Assembly: GCF_042648805.1 (NCBI RefSeq)
Contig: NZ_JBHRXZ010000003.1
Coordinates: 62,001-126,000, forward strand
Direction of reading: 5' to 3'
DNA: 64,000 bases
Source of the DNA: Azomonas tarimensis
Lineage (GTDB): Bacteria; Pseudomonadota; Gammaproteobacteria; Pseudomonadales; Pseudomonadaceae
The position numbers were made by a program, and so were the translations under genes. Of this stretch, positions 1-9,736 are shown one piece after another (positions within the stretch are counted from its first letter, which is position 1; each line of letters begins with the position of its first letter). The notes beneath the pieces are model-generated. The model was not told where the DNA came from. It made no database searches and saw only the letters and a program-made list of their open reading frames with translations.

Positions 1-21
1 ATTTTTTTACCGGAGAAACCC

Positions 22-501
22 ATGCCTTCGTTCGACGTCGTTTCTGAGCTGGACAAACACGAGGTCACCAATGCCATCGACAATGCAGCCAAGGAGCTCG
101 ATCGCCGCTATGACCTGCGTGGCAAGTGCAGCCTCGAACTCAAGGAGCTGACCATCCACCTCACTGCAGAGGCGGACTTCATGCTGGAGCAGATGCTCGA
201 CATCGTGCGCGGCAGCCTGGTCAAGCGCAAGATCGATATCCAATGCCTGGAATACAAGGACGCCTACCCCTCGGGCAAGGTGGTCAAGCAGGAAGTCGTG
301 CTGCGCGAGGGGATCGACAAGGAGCTGGCGAAAAAGATCGTGGCCCACATCAAGGGCACCAAGCTGAAGGTCCAGGCCGCCATCCAGGGCGAGCAGGTAC
401 GCATCACCGGCAAGAAACGTGACGATCTGCAGGAGGCCATCGCCGACCTGCGCGGCAACGATTTCGGCATGCCGCTGCAGTTCAACAATTTCCGCGACTG
501 A
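22..501 (+). CDS. yajQ: YajQ family nucleotide-binding protein
   Basis: A 159-residue protein of the YajQ/UPF0234 family, the usual length. It opens with MPSFDVVSELDKHEV, the family signature start, and ends MPLQFNNFRD, the family's conserved tail. Members have two ferredoxin-like folds and bind nucleotides; in Xanthomonas and Pseudomonas a homologue binds cyclic di-GMP and acts as a transcriptional co-regulator, but nothing in the sequence proves that role here. The ATG follows an A/G-rich GGAGAAACCC ribosome site. It lies immediately upstream of mscS, the order known in other Pseudomonas. Family assignment is secure; cellular function is only inferred. Confidence 0.95.
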   Translation: MPSFDVVSELDKHEVTNAIDNAAKELDRRYDLRGKCSLELKELTIHLTAEADFMLEQMLDIVRGSLVKRKIDIQCLEYKDAYPSGKVVKQEVVLREGIDKELAKKIVAHIKGTKLKVQAAIQGEQVRITGKKRDDLQEAIADLRGNDFGMPLQFNNFRD

Positions 502-604
502 AGTCCCTCGGGATACTGTCCAGTGCTGCCGCTTCGTCGTGGCCCAAGGCACTGAGCAGAGCGCCAGTGGCCGAAGCCGGTGCCTTGCGCAAATAGGAGT
601 ACCC

Positions 605-1432
605 ATGCAATACGATGTCAATTACCTGGTCGGCCTGTCGGACGCCTGGCTGCCGGTGATCATGCACTACAGTGCCCAGTTGTTGCTGGCGCTCATCACC
701 CTGGCGGTGGGCTGGTGGCTGATCAACAAGCTGATCGACAAGATCACCGGCCTGCTCAAGCGACGAGAGCTGGACGCCAGCCTGTACGGCTTCATCGGCA
801 GCCTGGCCAGCGTGGTGCTGAGGGTCCTGCTGTTGATCAGCGTGGCCTCCATGGTGGGCGTCGAGACCACCTCCTTTATCGCCATGATCGGTGCCGCCGG
901 CCTGGCGGTGGGCCTGGCGCTGCAGGGCAGCCTGGCCAATTTTGCCGGTGGGGTGCTGATCCTCCTGTTTCGCCCGTTCAAGGTGGGCGAGTTCATCGAG
1001 GCGCAGGGTGTCAGCGGAACGGTGCAGAGCATCCAGATCATCCACACCACCCTCAAGGCGCCGGACGGACGTGTGGTGGTCATCCCCAACGGCAGCCTGT
1101 CCAATGGACACGTCACCAACTTTTCGCGTGAGCCGGTGCGCCGCGCCGAGATCGCCGTCGGCATCAGTTACGACAGCGACATCAAGGTTGCCCGCAAGGT
1201 GTTGCTGGAGATCGCCAAGGATCCTCGCGTCATGGCCGATCCGGCGCCGCTGGTGGTGGTCACCGGTCTGGGCGACAGCTCGGTGAATCTGGCCCTGAGG
1301 GTTTGGGTGGCCACGCCGGATCTCTGGCCGGTGATCTTCCTGTTCACCGAGCAGGCCAAGGAACGCTTGGACGAGGCCGGCGTGGAGATTCCCTTTCCGC
1401 AGCGGGTTGTGCACCTCAAGCAGCAGACCTGA
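605..1432 (+). CDS. mscS: Small-conductance mechanosensitive channel MscS
   Basis: A 275-residue inner-membrane channel that opens on membrane tension to release solutes in hypo-osmotic shock. Three hydrophobic segments lie at about residues 20-45, 60-85 and 90-125. The third carries the Gly/Ala-rich pore helix (GAAGLAVGLALQGSLANFAG) followed by FRPFKVGEFIE, the hallmark of MscS; the soluble beta/alpha vestibule follows. Length is close to E. coli MscS (286). An open frame extends further upstream, but the ATG at 605 has AGGAG at 595-599 and gives the normal family N-terminus, so this start was chosen. It converges on ampG across the assembly gap. Confidence 0.95.
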   Translation: MQYDVNYLVGLSDAWLPVIMHYSAQLLLALITLAVGWWLINKLIDKITGLLKRRELDASLYGFIGSLASVVLRVLLLISVASMVGVETTSFIAMIGAAGLAVGLALQGSLANFAGGVLILLFRPFKVGEFIEAQGVSGTVQSIQIIHTTLKAPDGRVVVIPNGSLSNGHVTNFSREPVRRAEIAVGISYDSDIKVARKVLLEIAKDPRVMADPAPLVVVTGLGDSSVNLALRVWVATPDLWPVIFLFTEQAKERLDEAGVEIPFPQRVVHLKQQT

Positions 1433-1438
1433 GGCCGG

Positions 1439-3179
1439 TCAGCCTTTGTCCGTTTCGGGAGCGGGCGGGGGGGGGTNNNNNNNNNNNNNNNNNNNNNNNN
1501 NNNNNNNNNNNNNNNNNNNNNNNNNNNNNNNNNNNNNNNNNNNNNNNNNNNNNNNNNNNNNNNNNNNNNNNNNNNNNNNNNNNNNNNNNNNGCAGGAAGA
1601 ACTGGCTGTATCCCATATGCTCCACCATGACCCCCGAGTAGCCGCCGAGCACCCTCGGCAAGAGCATCATCAGCGAGCTGAGCAGAGCGTACTGGGTCGC
1701 GGAGAACTTCAGGTTGGTCAGGCTGGAGAGATAGGCCACGAACGCGGTCGAGGCTAGCCCGGCGCTGAAATTGTCGAAGGATATGGTCAGGACCAGCATC
1801 TGCAGGTCGGCACCGCGGCCGGCCAGGATCATGAACAGCAGGTTGGTTGCCGCCGACGCGAAGCCGCCAAGAAAGAGAATCGGCAGGATGCTGAAACGCA
1901 CGATCAGCAGGCCACCGGCGGCCGCTCCGAGCAGGGTCATCACCAGGCCGAACAGCTTGCTGACGCTGGCGATCTCGTCCTTGGTGAATCCCTGGTCGAT
2001 ATAGAAGACGTTGGCCATCACCCCCATAACCGTATCGGACATGCGATAGGTGGCGATCAGTCCGAGCAGGATCAGCGCCTGCCAGCGATAGCGCACGATG
2101 AAGTCGCTGATCGGTGTCATCACGGGTGACATGAGTACGCGGCCCGGCGCCGACAGGCATGCGGTGCTGATCAGCAGGTACATGGTGCCGCGCGGCCAGT
2201 AACCACCCCAGTAGGACTGGAACATGCCTGTGGTGGCCACCAGCAGGATGATCAGCACGATCACCGAGACAGCCTGGTGCGCGAAGTCGGTCTGGGTCGG
2301 CTTCTGGCGCAGGCGGGCGTCCTTGAGGATGTGTCGGACCGGCACCAGCAGCGAGCGGCCGGCAGGCGACAGCGAGCCGGCGATGAACAGGGCATAGAGC
2401 AGGGCCCGTGGCCAGGCCTGGGCGATCAGCGCGTTGATCATCGCCGGCACCGAGATCAGCAGCACCAACAGCAGGCCGATGGAGGCCAGTTGCAGGTTGA
2501 AGCTGTGCACCGGGGCGTTGACCACCTGAGGTGACGCCTGCGGCTCGCGAATGACCAGGCTGGTGATCAGCCCCGGTACGATCAGCAGGGCGAAGGCCAG
2601 ATAAGTGAGGGTCCAGGCGCCCGCATCATAGTCCAGCCCTGTGGAACCCAGCCACTCCGCCAGAAACAGCGCCCCTGCGCTGGCCAGCAGCATCGCGACC
2701 CGGTAGCCGGTCATGTAGGTGGCCGCCAGGGTGGCCTGCAGATGGTCCTCGGCGATTTCCAGCCGGTAGGCGTCGATGGCGATGTCCTGGGTCGCCGAGG
2801 AGAAGGCCACCACGACCGCGAAGGCGATCATCAGGGTCAGGTTCAACTGCGGGTCGCACAGGGCCATGCCGACCAGGCCAAGGGCGATCGAAATCTGCGA
2901 GAACACCAGCCAGGAGCGTCGCCGTCCGAGGCGCCCGAGCCCGGGGAGCCGCCACTGATCGAGCATCGGCGACCAGACCCATTTGAAGGCATACGCCAGG
3001 CTTATCCAACTGGCGAAGCCGATCGCCTCGCGTGACACACCCGCTTCGCGCAACCAGACCGACAGCGTGGAAAACACCAGGACGGCGGGCAGGCCGGCAG
3101 CAAAGCCGAGCAGCAGCAGGGCCATCGAGGCCGGGCTGGCATAGGCGGCCAGCGCCTCGCGCCAAGAACGATCGGGCAT
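1439..3179 (-). CDS. ampG: Muropeptide permease AmpG (MFS), interrupted by assembly gap
   Basis: An inner-membrane major-facilitator permease that imports anhydromuropeptides for cell-wall recycling and feeds the AmpR/AmpC induction circuit. About 529 residues are readable before the gap, with repeated hydrophobic segments and the AmpG signature near residues 45-75 (SWISLAYAFKWVWSPMLDQW) and ATQDIAIDAYR near 130. After the gap, the minus strand read to a TGA at 1441-1439 gives a proline-rich tail PPAPETDKG, which looks like a natural AmpG end. That frame is out of phase with the upstream part by a non-multiple of three, so I treat the shift as an assembly artefact, not a mutation. Total length would be near 580; P. 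aeruginosa AmpG is 594. Confidence 0.9.
1477..1591. other. Assembly gap (115 N)
   Basis: A run of 115 undetermined bases, directly preceded by nine G in a row (1467-1475). It falls inside the 3' part of ampG. The reading frame of ampG before the gap does not match the frame that gives a natural ending after it, so the real gap length, or the G run, differs from what is shown by a number not divisible by three. Confidence 0.99.
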
Positions 3180-3221
3180 AGGGAAAAGCCGGTCTGAAAC
3201 TACAAATACAGGGGCTGCACT

Positions 3222-3569
3222 CTAACCGTTGCGCTCCGCGGAAAGCCAGCCGTGGACGCGCATGTTCACCCGGTCATTGACCAACTGCACACCTTCTTTC
3301 CGCAGGCGCGCCCGCTGCCGCTCGCCTGCCGGCGTTCCGGCGGCGAGGGCGAGGCGCCCGTCGGCGCCCACTACCCGATGCCAGGGCAAGGTGCTGTCTG
3401 CGGGCAGCCGCCCGAGCGCCCGGCCCACCCAGCGCGCGGCATTGCCCAAGCCGGCCAGACGTGCCAGTTGGCCGTAACCTACCACGGAACCGGCGGGCAG
3501 CCGGGCCAGGGTGGTGAAGAGTGCTTGCTCCCGTTCGTCGGGTGAATTGAAGCCAGCGCTGGCTGTCAT
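3222..3569 (-). CDS. atl: Alkyltransferase-like protein (ATL), catalytically silent MGMT homologue
   Basis: A 115-residue homologue of the C-terminal domain of O6-alkylguanine-DNA alkyltransferase. The active-site PCHRV motif reads PWHRVV, with Trp63 in place of the acceptor cysteine. That substitution defines the ATL family, which binds O6-alkylguanine lesions without repairing them and directs them to nucleotide-excision repair. The helix-turn-helix part (VVGYGQLARLAG, residues 29-40) and the arginine finger region (AARWVGRALGR, 45-55) are present. The frame is open further upstream, but the ATG at 3569 (MTASAGFNSPDE) matches family starts. It is divergent from the DUF481 gene. Confidence 0.9.
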   Translation of the reverse strand: MTASAGFNSPDEREQALFTTLARLPAGSVVGYGQLARLAGLGNAARWVGRALGRLPADSTLPWHRVVGADGRLALAAGTPAGERQRARLRKEGVQLVNDRVNMRVHGWLSAERNG

Positions 3570-3731
3570 GAATCGCCCCGCGCTCCAGTCCGAGCGGGCT
3601 CTGGAGCAGGCTGGCCGGGAAGGGAACTGCCCCATCTGCCAGCATGCAGGGGCTTGTGCCGTCGCTTGCCTGTCGGCATTCCTCGGAGATAATGGCCGCT
3701 TCGTTTTCTACCAGGTTGCTCTGCCTTTCCC

Positions 3732-4751
3732 ATGTCGACCCGCCCGCTGCTGTGCCTGCTGTTCACTGTATGTACCGCCTCTGTATGTACCACCTCTGCT
3801 CTTGCCGATACGGTCTGGATGAAAAATGGCGATCGCCTGACCGGCAAGGTCACGCTGCTCGACGGTGGACGCCTGCTGATCGAGACGAAGTATGGCGGCT
3901 CGATTCCTCTGCAATGGAGCCAGATCGCTACTCTCGAGGCTGACCGCCCCATGCGCGTCCAGCGCGACGGCATCGCCGACGACCAGCTGTATTCGCTGCG
4001 ATCCTCCGAGTCGGGGCAGGTCCTGCTGGTGTCCGGTGAACAGGCCCAGGCGGTTGCACTCGCCAGCATCGACCAGATCATGCGCCCCAAACCAGTGGTG
4101 CCCGACCTGCGCTGGGAGGGCAACATCGATGTGGGGCTGGATTACAAGCGCGCCGAAACCGATACCGACAATTATCGCGTGCTGCTCGACACCGGGGCGC
4201 GCCATGGTCCGTGGCGTCACAACCTGCGGGCCCGTTACCACCGCGAATACAATGACGGTGTGACGGTGACCGACAACTGGCAGTCGGAGTACGCGCTCGA
4301 CCGCTTCATCGATGAGCACTGGTTCTGGCAGGGGCGCCTGGACTATCGACATGATCAGGTCGAGGATGTACGTCGCCAGCGCACCATAGGTACGGGTCCC
4401 GGTTATCAGTTCTGGGACAACGAGCTGGGCGCTTTCTCGCTGGCCTCGCTGTTGAACCACAGCGTCTATGAGTATGCCGATGGCGATCGCGACAACTTCC
4501 AGCTGTTCGCCCTCAAGTGGAACTACAACCGTTATCTGGTCGGCAAGACCTTCGAGTTGTTCAGTCTTGGCGAGATCGGCAAGCCGTTGTCCAATGTAGC
4601 CGACTACACCTTCGACGGGGCCATCGGCCTGCGCTACAAGGTCACCGACTGGGCCTCGCTGCACATGCGGGCGGACAAGGACCTGATATCCGGCTCTCAG
4701 GGTACTCTGGACGAGACGCGCTACACCATTGGCTTCGGCATGGGATGGTAG
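3732..4751 (+). CDS. DUF481 family outer-membrane/periplasmic protein
   Basis: A 339-residue exported protein of the DUF481 (YdiY-like) family. A signal peptide covers about residues 1-25 and ends at ALADTVW. Residues 26-110 form an SH3-like start (VWMKNGDRLTGKVTLLDGG), then a repetitive aromatic-rich beta region, probably a barrel, runs to a C-terminal ...YTIGFGMGW ending in an aromatic residue, as in outer-membrane proteins. The function is unknown; the E. coli homologue is acid-inducible. The signal peptide contains an in-frame 15-bp tandem duplication (3766-3795). It sits between atl and fxsA, as in other Pseudomonas. Confidence 0.85.
   Translation: MSTRPLLCLLFTVCTASVCTTSALADTVWMKNGDRLTGKVTLLDGGRLLIETKYGGSIPLQWSQIATLEADRPMRVQRDGIADDQLYSLRSSESGQVLLVSGEQAQAVALASIDQIMRPKPVVPDLRWEGNIDVGLDYKRAETDTDNYRVLLDTGARHGPWRHNLRARYHREYNDGVTVTDNWQSEYALDRFIDEHWFWQGRLDYRHDQVEDVRRQRTIGTGPGYQFWDNELGAFSLASLLNHSVYEYADGDRDNFQLFALKWNYNRYLVGKTFELFSLGEIGKPLSNVADYTFDGAIGLRYKVTDWASLHMRADKDLISGSQGTLDETRYTIGFGMGW
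3766..3795 (+). repeat. 15-bp tandem duplication inside a signal peptide
   Basis: CTGTATGTACCGCCT is followed directly by CTGTATGTACCACCT, two 15-bp units that differ at one base. They are in frame with the DUF481 gene and give two five-residue units, VCTAS and VCTTS, in the hydrophobic part of its signal peptide. Confidence 0.95.
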
Positions 4752-4886
4752 TCGCCTGACCGGCCGGCCTGACGGAACGGGCTTGTTGAAGCCTGGAGTT
4801 ACAGGGCACGCGCGAGGCGGGCTTGAATTCGCCCGTCGGCGGCGTCACCTTGCTTCTGCCGGAAGCCCTTCTTCCGAGGACCCACG

Positions 4887-5354
4887 ATGCGATTCTTCTT
4901 CTTGCTGTTCCTGCTGTTTCCACTGGCCGAACTGGCGCTGCTGATCCGTGTGGGCAGCGCCATTGGCGTTTTGCCCACGCTTGGCCTGCTGGTGCTGGGC
5001 GGAGTAATCGGCGTGCTGTTGATGCGCCTGGCAGGATTTTCCACGGCCTGGCGCGCGCGCGAGCGGATCGCCCGGGGTGAGCTGCCGGAGCGGGAGATGC
5101 TGCAGGGCCTGGTGATGGTCATTGGGGGCGGCCTGATCTTCCTTCCAGGCTTTCTCAGCGACCTGCTGGGACTGCTGGTGCTGTTTCCGCCCACCCGGCG
5201 CATGATGCTGGGCCTGCTGCAGCGCAAGGTCGAGCTGCAGGTCCAGCGCCAGCGTGCCTTTCGCCAGGACTTCGAGAACAACACGCCTCCGCACCCGCAA
5301 CGACCCCAGCGCCCGGACGTGATCGAAGGCGAGTGGGAGCGTCGCGACAAGTAA
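4887..5354 (+). CDS. fxsA: FxsA family membrane protein
   Basis: A 155-residue inner-membrane protein of the FxsA family, named for suppression of F-plasmid exclusion of phage T7. The N-terminus is strongly hydrophobic (FFFLLFLLFPLAELALLI), a second hydrophobic block lies at about 28-50 (LPTLGLLVLGGVIGVLLM), and a third at about 75-100 with the motif GGGLIFLPGFLSDLLGLLV, which is characteristic. The polar tail (110-155) is variable. The gene is followed by a strong terminator and then by groES, the usual fxsA-groESL neighbourhood in gammaproteobacteria. Confidence 0.92.
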   Translation: MRFFFLLFLLFPLAELALLIRVGSAIGVLPTLGLLVLGGVIGVLLMRLAGFSTAWRARERIARGELPEREMLQGLVMVIGGGLIFLPGFLSDLLGLLVLFPPTRRMMLGLLQRKVELQVQRQRAFRQDFENNTPPHPQRPQRPDVIEGEWERRDK

Positions 5355-5372
5355 GCCACCCCGTGGGTCATC

Positions 5373-5399
5373 AAGGCACGCCTCGGCGTGCCTTTTTTT
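5373..5399 (+). terminator. Rho-independent terminator after fxsA
   Basis: AGGCACGCC (5374-5382) pairs with GGCGTGCCT (5385-5393), followed by a run of seven T (5393-5399). It ends fxsA and insulates the groESL promoter. Confidence 0.93.
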
Positions 5400-5432
5400 G
5401 CTCTGAAACCAACAAAAAAATTTTCACGCGCC

Positions 5433-5460
5433 CTTGAAATCCACTTTGCCGGCCGCATCT
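5433..5460 (+). promoter_or_regulatory. Sigma-32 heat-shock promoter of groESL
   Basis: CTTGAAA at 5433-5439 is a perfect -35 element for RpoH. CCGCATCT at 5453-5460 matches the CCCCATnT -10 element at all but one specified base, and the spacer is 13 bp. It lies about 150 bp upstream of groES, leaving a long 5' leader. This is direct sequence support for heat-shock control of the chaperonin operon. Confidence 0.88.
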
Positions 5461-5606
5461 ACGGGACACCGAAAGGTCGCTGTCGCAAAGCGAACAGTCC
5501 GTCTTACGCGGCGCGCGCAAGCGAGCCGCACCCGGCACTGCCGGAATTGCCAACCCGCCGATGGAGAGCCATCGGTATGGAAACACTCAGTTAGGAGAGA
5601 TCGACA

Positions 5607-5900
5607 ATGAAGCTTCGTCCTCTGCATGACCGCGTCGTGATTCGTCGCAGCGAAGAAGAAACCAAGACCGCAGGCGGCATCGTGCTGCCGGGCTCCGCTG
5701 CCGAAAAGCCGAACCGTGGCGAAGTCGTCGCTGTGGGCACGGGTCGCGTGCTGGACAACGGCGAAGTGCGCCCACTGGCAGTCAAGGTTGGTGACCAGGT
5801 CGTGTTCGGCCCCTATTCGGGCAGCAACACCGTCAAAGTTGACGGCGAAGACCTGCTGGTGATGGGCGAGAGCGAAATCCTCGCCGTCGTCGAAGCCTGA
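5607..5900 (+). CDS. groES: Co-chaperonin GroES
   Basis: The 97-residue heptameric lid of the GroEL chaperonin, acting in the cytosol. The N-terminal MKLRPLHDRVVIRR and the mobile loop with EETKTAGGIVLPGSAAEKP (residues 17-35) are standard, including the IVL that docks onto GroEL. The start has a good AGGAG (5594-5598). groEL follows 47 bp downstream in the same transcript, under the sigma-32 promoter at 5433-5460. Confidence 0.98.
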   Translation: MKLRPLHDRVVIRRSEEETKTAGGIVLPGSAAEKPNRGEVVAVGTGRVLDNGEVRPLAVKVGDQVVFGPYSGSNTVKVDGEDLLVMGESEILAVVEA

Positions 5901-5947
5901 TTACAGCAATCTCCGAATTCATCCGACAAGATTGAGGAACGATCAAA

Positions 5948-7597
<1,650 letters not shown>

Positions 7598-7623
7598 GCT
7601 GACCCCAAGCCCCGCTGTACGGA

Positions 7624-7652
7624 AAGCCCCGCCTTGCGCGGGGCTTTTTTTT
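7624..7652 (+). terminator. Rho-independent terminator after groEL
   Basis: GCCCCGC (7626-7632) pairs with GCGGGGC (7638-7644) over a five-base loop and is followed by a run of eight T. It ends the groESL operon just before colR. Confidence 0.95.
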
Positions 7653-7705
7653 CTTGGCGTCCTGTCCATCGGCAGGGCGTGGCGTTCACGATGGAGGAGA
7701 GGAAT

Positions 7706-8377
7706 GTGCGCATCCTTCTGGTGGAAGACAACCGGGACATCCTGGCCAATCTGGTCGATTACCTGGAACTCAAGGGTTATACGGTCGACTGTGCCCAGGA
7801 CGGTCTGAGCGGGCTGCATCTGGCGGTCACTCAGGAATACGACCTGCTGGTACTGGATGTGATGCTGCCTGGCCTGGATGGCTACAGTCTGTGCCAGCGA
7901 CTCAGGGAAGAGGCGCGCAAGAGCACGCCGGTGATCATGCTCACCGCTCGAGATGCGCTGGATGATCGACTGCAGGGCTTTCGCTCCGGTGCCGACGACT
8001 ACCTGCTCAAGCCGTTCGCGCTGTCGGAGCTGGCCGCACGAATCGAGGCGGTGATGCGCCGCGCCCAGGGCGGCGGCAAGCGCGAACTGAAGGTCGACGA
8101 CCTCACCTACGATCTCGATACCCTCACGGTGGCCCGCGCCGGCAAGCCGCTCAAGCTCAACCCCATCGGCCTGAAGCTGCTCGCGGTGCTGATGCAGAAG
8201 AGCCCGCATCTGGTGCGCCGTGAGGCCCTGGAAGACGCCCTGTGGGGAGACGACTGCCCGGATAGCGACAGCCTTCGCAGCCATATTCACCAGCTGCGTC
8301 AGGTGATCGACAAGCCGTTCGAGCGGCCCTTGCTACAGACGGTGCATGGGCTTGGCTACCGCCTGGGTGGCGAATGA
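7706..8377 (+). CDS. colR: Response regulator ColR (OmpR/PhoB family)
   Basis: A 223-residue DNA-binding response regulator. The receiver domain (1-115) has acidic residues E7-D8, the phospho-acceptor D51 in LVLDVMLPG and K102 in LLKPF. The winged-helix domain (125-223) contains SDSLRSHIHQLRQVID and ends with the family's HGLGYRLGGE. An ATG lies 15 bases upstream, but the GGAGGAGAGG ribosome site overlaps it, so the GTG at 7706 (then RILLVEDNRD) is the likely start. Its stop overlaps colS by four bases (ATGA). The assignment as ColR rests on the downstream methyltransferase and InaA genes, the order known in P. putida and P. aeruginosa. ColRS governs membrane integrity and tolerance of zinc and iron. 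Confidence 0.9.
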   Translation: MRILLVEDNRDILANLVDYLELKGYTVDCAQDGLSGLHLAVTQEYDLLVLDVMLPGLDGYSLCQRLREEARKSTPVIMLTARDALDDRLQGFRSGADDYLLKPFALSELAARIEAVMRRAQGGGKRELKVDDLTYDLDTLTVARAGKPLKLNPIGLKLLAVLMQKSPHLVRREALEDALWGDDCPDSDSLRSHIHQLRQVIDKPFERPLLQTVHGLGYRLGGE

Positions 8378-9648
8378 GAAAAGGTTTCAGGCCGAGCCTG
8401 GCCCAGCGCATCATCATTGCGTTTTTTCTCATGTCGCTGACCGTGGCCGGTACCTTCGCCGTGGGTACGGTGCTTACCGTCCATTTTCTCGAAGAGCGGC
8501 TGCTGTCCACCGAGCTGGGCGGTGATCTCGATCAGTTGCTGCTGATGGACAGCATGGACGACTGGCGGCATCAGCCGCGTCCCGACCAGTACTTCCATTT
8601 CGACGGCGGTCCTGGCCCCTTTGCCGTACCCGATGACGTCGTGCGCCTTCCGCAGGGCTTTCACGAGCTGTTCCGGGGCGACCAGGCCTTTCACGCCATG
8701 GTGCGGGAAGTGGACGGCCGTCGTTACGCGTTGCTGCAGGATCAGAGCGATTTTCGCCGTCGCGAGACATTGATGTATGCGGTGGTCTTCACCGGGCTGG
8801 TGCTCAGTCTGGTGCTGGCAGCCCTGCTCGGCTGGCTGCTGGCGCGGAAGGTCCTGGCGCCGGTGATGCGCCTGGCGCGGCAGGTGCGCCATCGCGACCA
8901 GTTGTTGGCCCTGGCGCCGCCGCTGGCACCCGATTACGCCCCGGACGAGGTGGGAGAGCTGGCGGCGGCTTTCGACCAGACCCTCACCCAGTTGCGCCAG
9001 GCGCTCAAGCGCGAGCAGCTGTTCACCAGTGACGTCAGCCACGAACTGCGCACCCCGCTGATGGTGCTGGCCAGTTCCGCCGAGCTGTTGTTGGAAAACC
9101 CGGCCCTGGACCCGCGAGCACGCAAGCAGGTCCTGCGGATCGCGCGGGCCAGTACCGATATGCGCGACCTGGTGCAGACCTTCATCCAGCTCGCCCGGGT
9201 GGAAACCGGTCAGCGCGCCCTGTCGCCTCAGGCAGATCTTGCCGAGGTCGCCGGCGAGCTGGTCGAGCACTGGCGGGAACCGATCGAGAGCAAGGGGCTG
9301 CGCTTCGACTATCATGCCGATGCCATGCCTCCGGGGCTGTACAACGCGCCTTTCCTGCGCGCGGTGCTCGGCAACCTGCTGCGTAACGCCTGGCATTACA
9401 GCGACAGCGGGCGTATCTGTCTGACGCTCACGGCGGTGGGGTTTGTTGTCGAGGACAGCGGCGCGGGTATCCCCGAGTCATTCCGCGAAGCAGTCTTCGA
9501 GCCGTTCGTGCGCGGCGAGCGCGAGCGCGGAGATGGCCTTGGCCTGGGCTTGTCGCTGGTGCAGCGGATCTGTGCGCACGAAGGGTGGGACATCCGGCTG
9601 CTTCCGGTGGCACCGCACGGCTGTCGTTTCGAGGTCAGGCTGATCTGA
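8374..9648 (+). CDS. colS: Sensor histidine kinase ColS
   Basis: A 424-residue membrane kinase, partner of ColR. TM1 is at about residues 12-36, a periplasmic loop runs 37-132, and TM2 is at about 133-156, followed by HAMP-like and HisKA segments with the phospho-acceptor His223 in SDVSHELRTPL. The ATPase domain has LLRNAWHYS (N box), VEDSGAGIP (G1) and GDGLGLGLSLV (G2). ColS of P. putida uses an ExxE motif in the periplasmic loop to sense Fe(III)/Zn(II); I do not see an ExxE in this loop, only DxxD pairs (D59-D62, D123-D126). It overlaps colR by four bases, and a ColR box follows its stop codon. Confidence 0.9.
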   Translation: MRKGFRPSLAQRIIIAFFLMSLTVAGTFAVGTVLTVHFLEERLLSTELGGDLDQLLLMDSMDDWRHQPRPDQYFHFDGGPGPFAVPDDVVRLPQGFHELFRGDQAFHAMVREVDGRRYALLQDQSDFRRRETLMYAVVFTGLVLSLVLAALLGWLLARKVLAPVMRLARQVRHRDQLLALAPPLAPDYAPDEVGELAAAFDQTLTQLRQALKREQLFTSDVSHELRTPLMVLASSAELLLENPALDPRARKQVLRIARASTDMRDLVQTFIQLARVETGQRALSPQADLAEVAGELVEHWREPIESKGLRFDYHADAMPPGLYNAPFLRAVLGNLLRNAWHYSDSGRICLTLTAVGFVVEDSGAGIPESFREAVFEPFVRGERERGDGLGLGLSLVQRICAHEGWDIRLLPVAPHGCRFEVRLI

Positions 9649-9653
9649 CGCTT

Positions 9654-9669
9654 TTGACATTTTTTTCAC
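9654..9669 (+). promoter_or_regulatory. ColR binding site (ColR box)
   Basis: TTGACATTTTTTTCAC fits, base for base, the ColR consensus established in P. putida as I recall it: (T/C)(T/C)nA(C/G)nn(T/C)TTTTTCAC. It begins six bases after the colS stop codon and lies 68 bp upstream of the methyltransferase start. A TTGACA at 9676-9681 and TAGGAT at 9703-9708 could belong to the regulated promoter, although their 21-bp spacing is long. Confidence 0.8.
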
Positions 9670-9736
9670 CGGCGTTTGACAGAGCCATGACAGGCCAAGC
9701 CCTAGGATCTTGCCGTCTCCACAGCAAGGCTCCCGT

